From Haladaptatus sp. DJG-WS-42 (GTDB lineage: Archaea; Halobacteriota; Halobacteria; Halobacteriales; Halococcaceae): 64,000 nt of DNA. How positions within the stretch are numbered: the first letter of the stretch is position 1; every line of letters starts with the position of its first letter. This document shows, in pieces, positions 1 to 9,397 of this stretch. A program made the translations under genes and the position numbers. The notes under the pieces are model-generated. The model made no database searches and was not told the origin of the DNA. It saw nothing but the letters and a program-made list of their open reading frames with translations. The stretch lies in assembly GCF_037198285.1 (NCBI RefSeq), contig NZ_CP147243.1, forward strand, positions 1,728,422 to 1,792,421, written 5' to 3'.

Positions 1-91
1 GTCCGTCCGCAGATTTGTGACCGCAACAACAGCTAAATATTCCCGAATCAAATCCCCGCTCATGTGGGGTTCCCGGAAGTCCCGGGCCAGC

Positions 92-358
92 ATGGTTGTC
101 ACCTGTACCGCGTGTGGCAAAACTGTCCTTCGCAAAGAGGCGCGCGAATACGACAAGTACGGCAACCGCTGGGAGCGCGATGGCAAACAGTTCGAACACC
201 TCTGTAAGCAGTGTGACACAGCCCTCTGTCACCAGCCCCGCGGCGGGCTTGAATCGCTGCTCACAGAGTGTGGTGCAGGCGAGGTCTCACAAGCTGAGTT
301 CCTCACTCGCTACACCCAGACCGTCAGAGACCGGTACGAATCGCTCGGTGAGCGCTGA
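92..358 (+). CDS. Small haloarchaeal zinc-finger protein (DUF7562-like)
   Basis: An 88-residue acidic protein with two CxxC pairs (CTAC near residue 4 and CKQC near residue 51) that probably bind one zinc. The reading frame is open further upstream, but the protein starts well at MVVTC, where the first zinc ligands follow at once; the upstream residues are low-complexity basic sequence unlike a haloarchaeal protein. It resembles the small two-CxxC proteins common in haloarchaea. Function is unknown. It sits 57 bp upstream of the RNase R-like gene on the same strand and could share its transcript. Confidence 0.7.
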   Translation: MVVTCTACGKTVLRKEAREYDKYGNRWERDGKQFEHLCKQCDTALCHQPRGGLESLLTECGAGEVSQAEFLTRYTQTVRDRYESLGER

Positions 359-415
359 CCGCCGCCCGCTTTTCGGGTCGATACGTCTTTCTGTCCGACA
401 TCCGTAGCCCCGGGT

Positions 416-1720
416 ATGACTGACGACGCCCAGGCCTACGCCGGGACGGCCGAGGGACAAGGTCCCGTCGAAATCGACGAAGACCTCGCCCGACACCTCG
501 CGAACAAACGCGAGGAACTCTTCGAGAAGTTCGAGATTCGCGATGCCTTCCCGCCGGAAGTCATGGCCGAAGCAGAAGAACGCACGACTGACGTGCAAGA
601 AGAAATCCACGCCGAGGTGGACAACCGCGCCGACCTCCGGGACATGCCGACGTGGACCATCGACCCAGTGGACGCCCAAGACTTCGACGACGCCATCAGC
701 ATCGAGGAGGGCGAAGAGGAGTACACGCTGTGGGTGCACATCGCCGACGTGACCCACTACGTCCACCCCGAATCCAAGATGTGGGAGGAGGCGGTCAAAC
801 GCGGAAACACGGTGTACCTGCCGGCGTACACCATCCACATGCTCCCACCGATGCTCGCAGAGACGGTTTGCTCGCTCGTCCCGAACGAAGAGCGCCTCGC
901 ACACACCGTCGAGATGCACATCAGCAAGGAGACGCTCTCCTACGAGACCATCGACATCTACAAATCCGTCATCGAATCCGACGAGCGCCTGACTTACTCA
1001 CAGGCAGAAAAGCGCCTTGACGAACCGGACTCCGACCTCCACGACGAGATTTCGCTCGTCTTCGAACTCGCAAACCAACTCCACGAACAGCGCAAAGAAG
1101 ACGGTTCGCTCGTCCTCAATCCGAGCCGCGACCGCGCCCACACCATCATCGAGGAGTGCATGCTGAAGGCGAATAAGGCCGTCACGCATGAACTCATGTG
1201 GGGGCGTGGCGTCGAGGCGATGTACCGCGTCCACCCCCAGCCAACGCCCGACGAATGGGACAAAGCCTTACAGGAAATTCAAGACCTCGATGGCGTCAAA
1301 ATCCCCGGCAGCACGTGGGAGGACCCGCGCAAGGCCGTGAACGCGACCATCGAAAACGCCCCCGGTCGCCAGCTCAACAAGATTCAGTGGGCCGTGATGA
1401 AGGTGATGCCGCGAGCCAAATACATGAACGACCCGTTCGGCGGCCACCACGCGCTCAACTTCGAGATTTACGGCCACTTCACGAGCCCCATCCGGCGGCT
1501 CTCAGACCTCATCAACCACTGGATTGTCTACCAAAACGACGTGCCAGAAAACCTCATTGAACTCTGTGACCGCGCCTCCGACCGCCAGAAGGCCGCAGAA
1601 ACCTGTGAGCGCCACTATAAGCAGTTCTTAGAAGAAGTCGGCTTAGACCCCTACGCGGTCAACAGCCGTGGACTCGAAGTCATCGAAGACGACGACGCGG
1701 ACGAGCCAACAGACGAGTAA
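416..1720 (+). CDS. rnr: RNB-domain 3'-5' exoribonuclease (RNase R-like)
   Basis: A 434-residue protein that is almost entirely an RNB catalytic domain. The family signature TIDPVDAQDFDDAIS starts at residue 81, with the metal-binding aspartates at about 83, 89, 91 and 92. A second conserved stretch, FTSPIRRLSDLINHW, lies towards the C terminus. RNase II/R enzymes degrade single-stranded RNA 3' to 5'. Bacterial RNase R also carries cold-shock and S1 domains; this protein lacks them, as is usual for the short haloarchaeal form. The C terminus ends in an acidic tail. Assignment to the family is firm; the RNA targets are not visible. Confidence 0.88.
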   Translation: MTDDAQAYAGTAEGQGPVEIDEDLARHLANKREELFEKFEIRDAFPPEVMAEAEERTTDVQEEIHAEVDNRADLRDMPTWTIDPVDAQDFDDAISIEEGEEEYTLWVHIADVTHYVHPESKMWEEAVKRGNTVYLPAYTIHMLPPMLAETVCSLVPNEERLAHTVEMHISKETLSYETIDIYKSVIESDERLTYSQAEKRLDEPDSDLHDEISLVFELANQLHEQRKEDGSLVLNPSRDRAHTIIEECMLKANKAVTHELMWGRGVEAMYRVHPQPTPDEWDKALQEIQDLDGVKIPGSTWEDPRKAVNATIENAPGRQLNKIQWAVMKVMPRAKYMNDPFGGHHALNFEIYGHFTSPIRRLSDLINHWIVYQNDVPENLIELCDRASDRQKAAETCERHYKQFLEEVGLDPYAVNSRGLEVIEDDDADEPTDE

Positions 1721-1788
1721 CCTCTACTTTCTCGCGCTTTCACATGTGAACCTCCGGTTAGTAGACGTTGCCAGCCGTAGGTCACGCC

Positions 1789-3429
1789 ATGGCTTGGCAC
1801 GTCACCGTTCCAACTGAGAGCTACGACACTGCGCGCGACCAGTTCGAATGGAATCTTCCGGACGACTACAACCTCGCCCACGACCTCGTGAGAAAACACG
1901 AAGCTGGAGACGCCCCGGCACTGTATCAGGCGTATCCGGACGGGCGACGCGAGACCTACTCGTTTGCCGACCTCGACCGACTCTCGAACCAACTCGCAAA
2001 CGGCCTCGAAGCCCGCGGCGTCGAACGTGGCGACCGGGTCGCGGTTCTCGTCCCACAGAAACCCGAAAATCTGCTCACGCATCTCGCCTGCTGGAAACTC
2101 GGCGCGATTTCGCTTCCGCTCTCGAAGCTGTTCGGCCCGGACGCCGTCGGCTACCGCCTCCGCGACAGCGAAGCGAACGCAATCGTCGTCGACGAGAGCG
2201 TGCGCGATGTGGTGGCGGAGATTCGTGACGACTGTCCCGAACTCGACCACGTCATCGAAGTCGATGGTGCAGCAGACAGCCCCGAAACCCGGTTCGAGGA
2301 CGTGCTCTCCGGTCAGCCAGACACCTTCGACATCGTCTCCACCACCGCCGAGACACCCGCCCTCATCATTTACACGAGCGGTTCGACTGGCCCGCCAAAG
2401 GGCGCACTCCACGGTCACGGCGTCTGGGTGGGTCACTGCCCGGCGTTCCAGATGTTCTTCGAGTTAGACCTCGACGACGCTGTCTGTTGGACGCCCGCAG
2501 ACTGGGCGTGGATTGGTGCGCTCGGTGACCTCGTCTTCCCGGCGTGGCACTACGGCCGCCCCGTCGTTGGCTACCCGATGGGCAAGTTCGATTCCGAGAC
2601 GGCCTTTTCGCTCATGGAAGAATTTGGCGTCACCGACTCCTTCCTGCCGCCGACCGCCATCCGCATGTTGATGGACGTCGAGTCGCCCACCGAACAGTAC
2701 GACCTTTCGCTTGCCGCCATCTGCTCGGGTGGCGAACCGCTCACGCCAGAAATCCTCGATTGGGCCGACGCCGAACTTGACGGCGTCGCCGTAAACGAAC
2801 TCTACGGCCAGACCGAGGCGAACCTGCTCGTCACGAACTGCCGCAAGTGGTTCGACGCGCTCCCCGGGAGCATGGGGAAACCCGTCCCCGGCCACGACGT
2901 AGCCATCGTCGACCCCGACACGGGCGAGGAGTGCGCTGCCGGTGAAATCGGTGAAATCGCTGTCCGCACCGAGGGTGACCCCGTCGTGTTCAAAGAGTAC
3001 TGGAACAACCCCGAGAAAACCGCAAACGCCCGCGTCGGCCCGTGGCACCTCACTGGCGACCTCGGCAAGCGGGACGCCGACGGCTACATTTGGTTCAAAT
3101 CGCGCGACGACGACCTCATCATGACGAGCGGCTACCGCGTCGGGCCGGGCGAAGTCGAGAGCGCCATCTTAGAACATCCAGCCGTCGCACAGGTCGGCGT
3201 CGTGGGCGTGCCGGACGACCGCCGGGGTGAACTCATCAAGGCGTTCGTGCAAGTGGCCGCGGACGTCGACGCCGACGATGCGCTCAAAACAGAGATTCAA
3301 ACGCTCGTCAAGGAGAACTTGGCAAAGTACGAGTACCCGCGCGAAATCGAGTTTGTGGACACCCTTCCACAGACGACGACGGGGAAAATCCAGCGAAAAG
3401 ACCTGCGTGAATCAGAGCTTCCGAACTGA
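1789..3429 (+). CDS. AMP-forming acyl-CoA synthetase (medium/short-chain type)
   Basis: A 546-residue member of the ANL superfamily that activates a carboxylic acid with ATP and CoA through an acyl-AMP. The adenylation loop YTSGSTG is at about residues 195-201, followed by a WTPADWAW segment like that of butyrate-CoA ligases. The catalytic lysine of the C-terminal TTGKIQRK motif is at about 533. I chose the ATG before AWHVTV because the upstream codons are not conserved in character. Its stop codon directly abuts the stop of convergent livF. The pairing suggests that an imported acid or amino-acid breakdown product is activated here, but the substrate cannot be read from sequence. Confidence 0.88.
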   Translation: MAWHVTVPTESYDTARDQFEWNLPDDYNLAHDLVRKHEAGDAPALYQAYPDGRRETYSFADLDRLSNQLANGLEARGVERGDRVAVLVPQKPENLLTHLACWKLGAISLPLSKLFGPDAVGYRLRDSEANAIVVDESVRDVVAEIRDDCPELDHVIEVDGAADSPETRFEDVLSGQPDTFDIVSTTAETPALIIYTSGSTGPPKGALHGHGVWVGHCPAFQMFFELDLDDAVCWTPADWAWIGALGDLVFPAWHYGRPVVGYPMGKFDSETAFSLMEEFGVTDSFLPPTAIRMLMDVESPTEQYDLSLAAICSGGEPLTPEILDWADAELDGVAVNELYGQTEANLLVTNCRKWFDALPGSMGKPVPGHDVAIVDPDTGEECAAGEIGEIAVRTEGDPVVFKEYWNNPEKTANARVGPWHLTGDLGKRDADGYIWFKSRDDDLIMTSGYRVGPGEVESAILEHPAVAQVGVVGVPDDRRGELIKAFVQVAADVDADDALKTEIQTLVKENLAKYEYPREIEFVDTLPQTTTGKIQRKDLRESELPN

Positions 3430-4164
3430 CTACTCCTGTCCGCTTCCCTGCATCAGTTCCTGAATCGCCGGTTTCTTTTTGAGTTCGTGTGGGTCGCCCG
3501 AATCGACCACCTCGCCGCGTTCGATGACGACGATGCGGTCTACGATGTCTGGAACGTGTGTGACGTTCGACTCGGCGATGAGTACGGCGATGCCCTGTTC
3601 GTTGATGGCGTTGATGTGGGTTTTCAGGTTCTCGACGACCACCGGGGCCAGCCCTTCGAGGGGCTCGTCAAGAATGAGCAAGTCCGGCTTGAGCGCGAGT
3701 GCGCGGCCAATCGCGGCCATCTTCGCCTGCCCGCCCGAGAGATTCTCGACGTTCGCGTTCGAGCGCTCTTCGAGTTCGGGAAGTACGTCGTAGACTTCCT
3801 CGATGACGGCGTCTTCGTCGTTGATTCCGCGCGCCTTTCCGGCCGTCCAGATGGGAAGGCGAAGGTTCTCCTCGACGGTCATCCCGGTAAACAGTTTGCG
3901 GTCTTCTGGTTGGTAGCCAATCCCACGTTTCGGGATGAGTTCGGCACGAAGCGTAGTGAGTTCCTCGCCCGCAAACCGTACTGACCCGCTCTGGAGGTCG
4001 GTGAGGCCCATGATGCCGCGGAAGGTGGAGCTCTTGCCCGCACCGTTGCGGCCAACGAGGCCAACTGCCTCGCCCTTGTTCACCTCGAAGGAGACGTCGT
4101 GGGTCACCTGAAAGCCCTCGACTTCGGCATTTACGTTTTTCACCGACAGTAGCGAGTCGCTCAT
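3430..4164 (-). CDS. livF: Branched-chain amino-acid type ABC transporter ATPase LivF
   Basis: A 244-residue ATPase. Walker A GRNGAGKS lies at residues 38-45, the ABC signature is LSGGQ, and Walker B is LLILDEP. The start at MSDSLLSV overlaps the stop of livG by four bases (ATGA), showing translational coupling; upstream codons in this frame are shadow of livG. LivF and LivG form the nucleotide-binding pair of the HAAT importer family, which takes up branched-chain amino acids, urea, amides or short organic acids. This is the last gene of livJHMGF. Confidence 0.92.
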   Translation of the reverse strand: MSDSLLSVKNVNAEVEGFQVTHDVSFEVNKGEAVGLVGRNGAGKSSTFRGIMGLTDLQSGSVRFAGEELTTLRAELIPKRGIGYQPEDRKLFTGMTVEENLRLPIWTAGKARGINDEDAVIEEVYDVLPELEERSNANVENLSGGQAKMAAIGRALALKPDLLILDEPLEGLAPVVVENLKTHINAINEQGIAVLIAESNVTHVPDIVDRIVVIERGEVVDSGDPHELKKKPAIQELMQGSGQE

Positions 4165-4910
4165 TTCTCCACCCCCAACAGCAGGCGACGGAGTTCGTCG
4201 TCGGTTTCGAGAATCGACGGGTCGCCTTGTCCGTGGATGGCGCCCTGATGGAGCGCGACGACGCGGTCTGCGTAGCCCTTCACGATGTCCATGTCGTGTT
4301 CGATTGTCACCGTCGTCACGCCCTCTTCTTTGCTCACGCTTGCGATGGTCTCGATGACGTACTCTTTCTCGCTGGTCGAAACTCCGGCAGTGGGTTCGTC
4401 GAGCAGAAGGTAGTCGGGTTCGAGGCCGAAGGACATGCACACGTCGAGCAGTTTGCGCGTGCCGTGGGGCAACTCTGCGGCGACGAGGTCTGCGTGCTCG
4501 TCGAGGCCGAACTTGGTGAGCAAGTCATCGACTTTCCCTTCGACTGCGGCGTGTTCGTCGCGGAGGCTGAACATGCTCATCAGTTTTTCCTCTTTCGAGA
4601 GCACCGCCGTCCGCACGTTCTCCCGGACGGTCATCTCGTCGAACACCTGGACGACTTGGAAACTGCGGACGAGTCCAGCGTGGACGCGGTCTTCGGGGGC
4701 CATCCCAGTGATGTCTTCGCCGTCCATGACGACGCTCCCCGAATCCGGGGAGAGCAGGCCGGTCAAGAGGTTCACGAGCGTGGTTTTCCCCGCGCCGTTC
4801 GGCCCGACGATGAACACGATTTCGCCGTCGTGTCGGCCGAATTCGACGGACACGTCGTTGGTCGCTACGAGACTGCCGAACTGCTTTCTCAAGGTTTTGG
4901 CTTCTAGCAT
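4161..4910 (-). CDS. livG: Branched-chain amino-acid type ABC transporter ATPase LivG
   Basis: A 249-residue ATPase. Walker A GPNGAGKT is at residues 36-43, Walker B is LLLDEPTAG, and the degenerate signature region LPHGTRKLLDV is typical of LivG. It pairs with LivF on the cytoplasmic side of the importer. It lies one base downstream of livM and overlaps livF by four bases, so the set is clearly one operon. The substrate cannot be told from the ATPase. Confidence 0.92.
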   Translation of the reverse strand: MLEAKTLRKQFGSLVATNDVSVEFGRHDGEIVFIVGPNGAGKTTLVNLLTGLLSPDSGSVVMDGEDITGMAPEDRVHAGLVRSFQVVQVFDEMTVRENVRTAVLSKEEKLMSMFSLRDEHAAVEGKVDDLLTKFGLDEHADLVAAELPHGTRKLLDVCMSFGLEPDYLLLDEPTAGVSTSEKEYVIETIASVSKEEGVTTVTIEHDMDIVKGYADRVVALHQGAIHGQGDPSILETDDELRRLLLGVEK

Positions 4911-4911
4911 C

Positions 4912-6075
4912 TCATTTCACCCCGAAGACGAGGACTTTGACGTTCTGTACCGACTGAGTCGCGGCGGTGACGAGCGATTCTGCGAACGATGACACCCACG
5001 CCCCGACGACGGCGGGGTTATTTTTGAAACTGCTCGCAGCCGACCGGACGCGCCCGCCCTTCTTGAGCGACCCCACGATACCCTGTGGGAACCCGAAGAC
5101 GAGCGCCAGCAACACAAGGCCGGTCAACGCGTCGAAGTAGTTGGTCAGGTCGCGGCCCATGTCCTGCAACAGGACGAGGACGATACCGCCCACGAGCGGC
5201 CCGAACAGGGTCTGATACCCGCCGAGGATGGCCATGAACAGGATGTCCCCCGACCGGAGGAAGTAGAGCACCGGGCCGGGCCTGACGTGCTGTTGTACCA
5301 TCGCGTAGAGCGCGCCGGCCATCCCGCCGTACACCGCGGAGACGACGAAGGCGAGCCAGACGTAGCGACGAACGGGAATGCCGATGAACTGTGCGCGGGT
5401 GCGGTCTTGGCCAATCGCATCGAGCGCCGCACCGAATGGCGAGTTGATGAGCCGCCACATCACGAGCAGCGACACGACGACGATGGCGACGGTGAGGTAG
5501 TACACCAACACCTCGTAGGCATCCGGTGGCAGCGCCAACCCGAAAATGTCGGGGCGCATGTTCGGCCCCGGACGGACGGGGAGGCCGTCGCTCGACCCGA
5601 AGAAGGTCTGGCCTTGGACAAGCGCGTAGAGCAACTGTCCAAAGGCGAGCGTCAGCAGCGAGAAGTACAGCCCCGTGTGGCGAAGCGAGAGGTAGCCAAT
5701 CGCCATCGCCATCAGCGTCGCAAGCAGCATGCTCGCGATGAGCAAGAGGGCGAACTCGGTCACGTTGTACTTCGCCGCGAGCAGCGCCGTCGTGTAGGCG
5801 CCCGTCCCGAAGAAGGCGGCGTGTCCGAACGAGACGAGTTGGGTGTGGCGCACGAGCAGGTTGAGGCCGACTGCGGCAAGTCCAAAGACGACCCCTTGAT
5901 GCAACACACTGAGTTGAATCGCAGGCAAGAGCCGCGCGATGTCCGGGAGAGCGAACAAGAACAGGAGGCCAACGAGCGCAAGCGCCGTCTGGCGAAGCGT
6001 GAGTTCGAGGCCGCGCATCACTCTGACCTTGCGTTCGCCGTCGCGCGAGACGAGGCCGGGAAGTCGATTACGCAT
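4912..6075 (-). CDS. livM: Branched-chain amino-acid type ABC transporter permease LivM
   Basis: A polytopic membrane protein of about 387 residues with roughly ten hydrophobic segments and the LivM-type stretch GLNLLVRHTQLVSFGHAAFF. The start at MRNRLPGL overlaps the end of livH by eight bases. It forms the membrane channel together with LivH. The C-terminal 50 residues are basic and extend past the last membrane segment. Confidence 0.9.
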   Translation of the reverse strand: MRNRLPGLVSRDGERKVRVMRGLELTLRQTALALVGLLFLFALPDIARLLPAIQLSVLHQGVVFGLAAVGLNLLVRHTQLVSFGHAAFFGTGAYTTALLAAKYNVTEFALLLIASMLLATLMAMAIGYLSLRHTGLYFSLLTLAFGQLLYALVQGQTFFGSSDGLPVRPGPNMRPDIFGLALPPDAYEVLVYYLTVAIVVVSLLVMWRLINSPFGAALDAIGQDRTRAQFIGIPVRRYVWLAFVVSAVYGGMAGALYAMVQQHVRPGPVLYFLRSGDILFMAILGGYQTLFGPLVGGIVLVLLQDMGRDLTNYFDALTGLVLLALVFGFPQGIVGSLKKGGRVRSAASSFKNNPAVVGAWVSSFAESLVTAATQSVQNVKVLVFGVK

Positions 6076-7009
6076 CCATCTCACCCCACGTGCCAAAGAG
6101 GCCATCCGGCTTCACGAGCAGGATGATGGCCATGATGGCGAACGGTGCGGCGAGTTCGGCGGGTGGGTACTGCCACGTCGCCCACCGGCTGAGGATGCCA
6201 ACGAGGAGCGCGGCGACGAACGCCCCGCGCAGACTCCCCAGGCCGCCAATCACGATGACGACGAAGGAGAGAACGAGCGGGTTCGCGCCCATCTCCAAAC
6301 TCGCGTTCGTCGGCGGGAGTGCCATCGCGCCAGCGAAGCCAGCGAAAAAGGCGCCGACGGCGAACACGAGTGTGAACGTGCGGTCGGTGCTCACGCCAAT
6401 CGCCGTCGCCATCTCGCGGTCGATGGCCGTCGCGCGGATGATGCGGCCGGTTTTCGTCCGGTTGAAGAAGTAAAATAGCCCAACGACGACGATTGCGCCG
6501 ACGGCGATGATGACGAGGTTGTACGTCGGATAGTTGAGGCCGACGAGCGATGCGGCTGGAATGCCATTAATCCCGCTGTAGACGCTCTGCAGCCTGACGG
6601 GAGTTGGCCCCCAGCCAAACTTGATGGCGTCTTTGATGATGAGCAACAGTGCGAACGTCAACACGAGTTGGTACACCTCGTTGCGGTCGTAAATCGGCCG
6701 GAGGAGCACCGACTCGATGGCTGCGCCAACGGGAACGAGAACGGCGGCGGTGAGCACCGCACCCCCGAGGACGACGGCGACGAACATGGCCTGTGACGCC
6801 GGATCGGTCGGTGGCGGAACCAGCCCTACGACGTAGCCGAGAACGCTCGAAGCAACGTAGGCTCCGAGCGCGTACAGTTCGCCGTGGGCGAGGTTCAACA
6901 CATCGAGGATGCCGAGGATGATGGTCAGCCCCGACGCGATGAGGAACAGGATGAACCCGTACTGGACGCCGTGGAGTGTGTGCGTGATGAAGTTTGTGAC
7001 GACGCTCAT
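6068..7009 (-). CDS. livH: Branched-chain amino-acid type ABC transporter permease LivH
   Basis: A 313-residue permease with about eight membrane segments and the family motif GILDVLNLAHGELYALGAY near residues 33-51. It is the second half of the Liv membrane channel. It begins 51 bp downstream of the binding-protein gene and overlaps livM. Confidence 0.92.
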   Translation of the reverse strand: MSVVTNFITHTLHGVQYGFILFLIASGLTIILGILDVLNLAHGELYALGAYVASSVLGYVVGLVPPPTDPASQAMFVAVVLGGAVLTAAVLVPVGAAIESVLLRPIYDRNEVYQLVLTFALLLIIKDAIKFGWGPTPVRLQSVYSGINGIPAASLVGLNYPTYNLVIIAVGAIVVVGLFYFFNRTKTGRIIRATAIDREMATAIGVSTDRTFTLVFAVGAFFAGFAGAMALPPTNASLEMGANPLVLSFVVIVIGGLGSLRGAFVAALLVGILSRWATWQYPPAELAAPFAIMAIILLVKPDGLFGTWGEMDA

Positions 7010-7060
7010 TGGTCTCTGTCCATGGTATGATAAATTTTCGTCATGAAAGTGGGACTCCGC

Positions 7061-8389
7061 TTACCAGCTTTCGATCCAGTCGAGCGACTTTGTCCCCGGC
7101 GGGGGAGAGACGTCTGGCGGGCTGTAGGAGTTGATGTCGTTCAGGATGGGTGCGCCGATTTCACTCGACCAGTCCATCTCACCGTAGTACGCCGTCGAGA
7201 GGCCTTGGTGGCGCTCGCTCATGACGTGATAGCCAGCGGGCGTGAAGAAGCCGTGGCCTTCGAGGGACATCGCAATCTGCTCTTGGCTTGGCCAGCCGCC
7301 GGTGAGGTTGACCGCTTTTTCGGTGGCCGTCGCCCACGACGCAACCGCGCCGTAGCCGCTCATGAAGTGGCCACTCGGGATGATGTCCCACTGGTTGCGG
7401 GCGTCATCGAGCAGCTGCTGACCGGGACTCCAACGAGCGGGTTCCGGTTCGCCCCAGTAGTAGTTACGCGACCCGGAGAGTGCCTGTGCCTGCTCGACGA
7501 TGTCTTGGCTCAGGTCGTTGACGGCGCTGTAGAGCACCGTCCCGACGAGTTGGGTGTTGTCGAACATGTTGTTCGCGGCGGCCTGATTCATCATGGTAAC
7601 GACGTCGCCGCCCCACTGACTGGAGAACGTCACGTCAGGCTGCTGGTTGTTGATTTCGGTGATGTGGGTGGACATGTCGTCTGCGAGCAGGTCGGGGAAG
7701 CCCTCGTAGACGATTTCGACGTCGGTGAGCTTCTGGAGCGCCGCGGTGTACACCTTCCATTCGTCTTTCCCGAACGCGTAGTTTGGGTTGATGCCGGCGA
7801 CGGTGTTCACGTTTTCCGCGCCGAGGCGATTGACTGTCTCGCGGGCCGCAGACACGCACTCCATCACGTCGTAGTTCTGGAAGCGGAACGAGTAGGTTGG
7901 GTCTGGAACCGTCTCCTCGTACAGCGTCGTGACCGTCCCGTCGGTCGAGACGTTCACCACGCCTTGGGCTTCGACCTCGGGGGCGAGCGCGGCGTGCCCG
8001 CCTGAGGAAATCGGCCCGAACGTGACCTCCTTTCCCTCGGAGACGAACTGCGTGTAGTTCTCGACGTAGGCGTCTGCCTCGTGTTTCACGTCGAGCTCGA
8101 TTTGCCGTCCGGCAATCCCGCCCGCCTCGTTGATGCGGGAAACGGCGAGTTCCGCGCCGTACTGCGCCTGGAGACCAAGCACGGCTGCCGGGCCTTCGGT
8201 GAACGTCTGGAGGCCCGCCTGAATCGGCTCGTCTGGCACGTCGCTTGCCCCGCCTGAAGCGTCTTGATTCGAGTCGGCACCGAGAAGCGAACTACACCCG
8301 GCGAGTGCCGCGGCGAGTGCCGTGCCGCCAACGGCCTTGAGCATGGTCCGTCGGTCCATTCCGTCGTCTGGAGAAGGTTCGTGAGTCAT
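7061..8389 (-). CDS. livJ: ABC transporter substrate-binding lipoprotein (LivJ/K family)
   Basis: A 442-residue periplasmic-binding-protein type I protein. The N terminus has a twin-arginine signal (MDRRTMLK) and a lipobox LAGC with the lipid-anchored cysteine at about residue 32, so it is probably exported folded by Tat and tethered outside the membrane, the usual haloarchaeal arrangement. The mature part shows the Peripla_BP_6 pattern of two alpha/beta lobes (LGLQAQYGAELAVSRINEAG near residue 70). It is the first gene of the liv operon. The ligand is not evident; the nearby acyl-CoA synthetase makes an organic acid as plausible as an amino acid. Confidence 0.9.
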   Translation of the reverse strand: MTHEPSPDDGMDRRTMLKAVGGTALAAALAGCSSLLGADSNQDASGGASDVPDEPIQAGLQTFTEGPAAVLGLQAQYGAELAVSRINEAGGIAGRQIELDVKHEADAYVENYTQFVSEGKEVTFGPISSGGHAALAPEVEAQGVVNVSTDGTVTTLYEETVPDPTYSFRFQNYDVMECVSAARETVNRLGAENVNTVAGINPNYAFGKDEWKVYTAALQKLTDVEIVYEGFPDLLADDMSTHITEINNQQPDVTFSSQWGGDVVTMMNQAAANNMFDNTQLVGTVLYSAVNDLSQDIVEQAQALSGSRNYYWGEPEPARWSPGQQLLDDARNQWDIIPSGHFMSGYGAVASWATATEKAVNLTGGWPSQEQIAMSLEGHGFFTPAGYHVMSERHQGLSTAYYGEMDWSSEIGAPILNDINSYSPPDVSPPPGTKSLDWIESW

Positions 8390-8527
8390 AGCTGTATCAT
8401 GGCTGGTCGTGCGCCTGCAGGGTGGTGGTCTCGAACCACGACACCAACTCCCGTGCGGGCGACTGTCACGGACTATTGTTCCTCAGAAACTGCAAAATAG
8501 CAACGGGTTAATATGTGAACGTTCGCC

Positions 8528-9229
8528 TCATTCGAGGTCGGCCATCGCCGTGATGACGTTTTCAAGGAGCTTTTGCTGGCTGCGTCTCAGATTCTTCGAG
8601 ACGGCGGTTTTCGAGATGTCGAACTCCGCGGCGAGTGCAGCGAGATTCGCGTCTCGCGGGCTGTTGAAATAACCCGCTTCGACGGCTGTCGACAGCGTTT
8701 CGCGTTCGACGGTAGAGAGGTTGCGACAGCCTTCGAGCAGTGAAATTGCGGGGCCAGCGTTTCTGAGTAAGTCAAAGAGTTCACCGAGTTCGTAGGTGCG
8801 CCGCGAGTCGATGCCGAACTCGTTGTGGCGTTCGAGTTCGGCGAGGAACTCGTCTGCGAGGCCACCGTCATCGACGCCGACGTGCCACGTCTCAGAGCCG
8901 CCTTCGATGTGGAACGGGCCGGTGATGTAGGCGTCGTACTCGCGCACCGTTCCCATTGCTTTGGTTTCGCCAATCGCCGTTTTCACTTGCGCACGGTCGC
9001 CCCGCTTCGAGAGCAGTTCGAGAGTGTGCATGTGGTCGTGGTCTGCGAGGGCGTGGAGTCCGTCATCAAGCGCCGACCGGTCTGGCGCTTCGACCAGCAT
9101 CCGGGTTTCTAACTGCTGGGAGCGGTTGTCGAAGTCCCACTGCATCGCGGTAAAGGACACCGCGTGGTCGTCGGTGGTGTCGATGAATGGGCAGTCGTAC
9201 TGCGTCATATCGAGCGTGAGGTCAATCAT
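8528..9229 (-). CDS. HTH-10 (Bat-like) transcriptional regulator
   Basis: A 233-residue regulator of the haloarchaeal bacterio-opsin-activator-like class. The C-terminal 50 residues form the HTH-10 domain (TAVEAGYFNSPRDANLAALA, then EFDISKTAVSKNLRR). The N-terminal half is a sensor-like domain with no clear ligand motif. I chose the start MIDLTLDM because this family typically begins with such a strand. It is upstream of livJ in the same direction with a 138-bp gap, so it may control the importer; that is inference from position. Confidence 0.82.
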   Translation of the reverse strand: MIDLTLDMTQYDCPFIDTTDDHAVSFTAMQWDFDNRSQQLETRMLVEAPDRSALDDGLHALADHDHMHTLELLSKRGDRAQVKTAIGETKAMGTVREYDAYITGPFHIEGGSETWHVGVDDGGLADEFLAELERHNEFGIDSRRTYELGELFDLLRNAGPAISLLEGCRNLSTVERETLSTAVEAGYFNSPRDANLAALAAEFDISKTAVSKNLRRSQQKLLENVITAMADLE

Positions 9230-9397
9230 GGACCAAGCCTGTCTGTGCCTAGTCACATGACCATTCGGTATAAATTCCTGTCATAGATTCTGGACAGGTA
9301 ATTGTCTTGATTGGTTGTAGAAAAATCGGCCTGACGCGCCACTTGTGGGCGACCCACCGCCAGAACAAAACGTGCAGGTCGCGCGGTAGCTTCCGAT

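Noticed and set aside
8400-8500. Sequence TCTCGAACCACGACACC as a tRNA T-arm near livJ
   Set aside because: No acceptor pairing or anticodon arm can be built around it. It is probably chance within the livJ upstream region.
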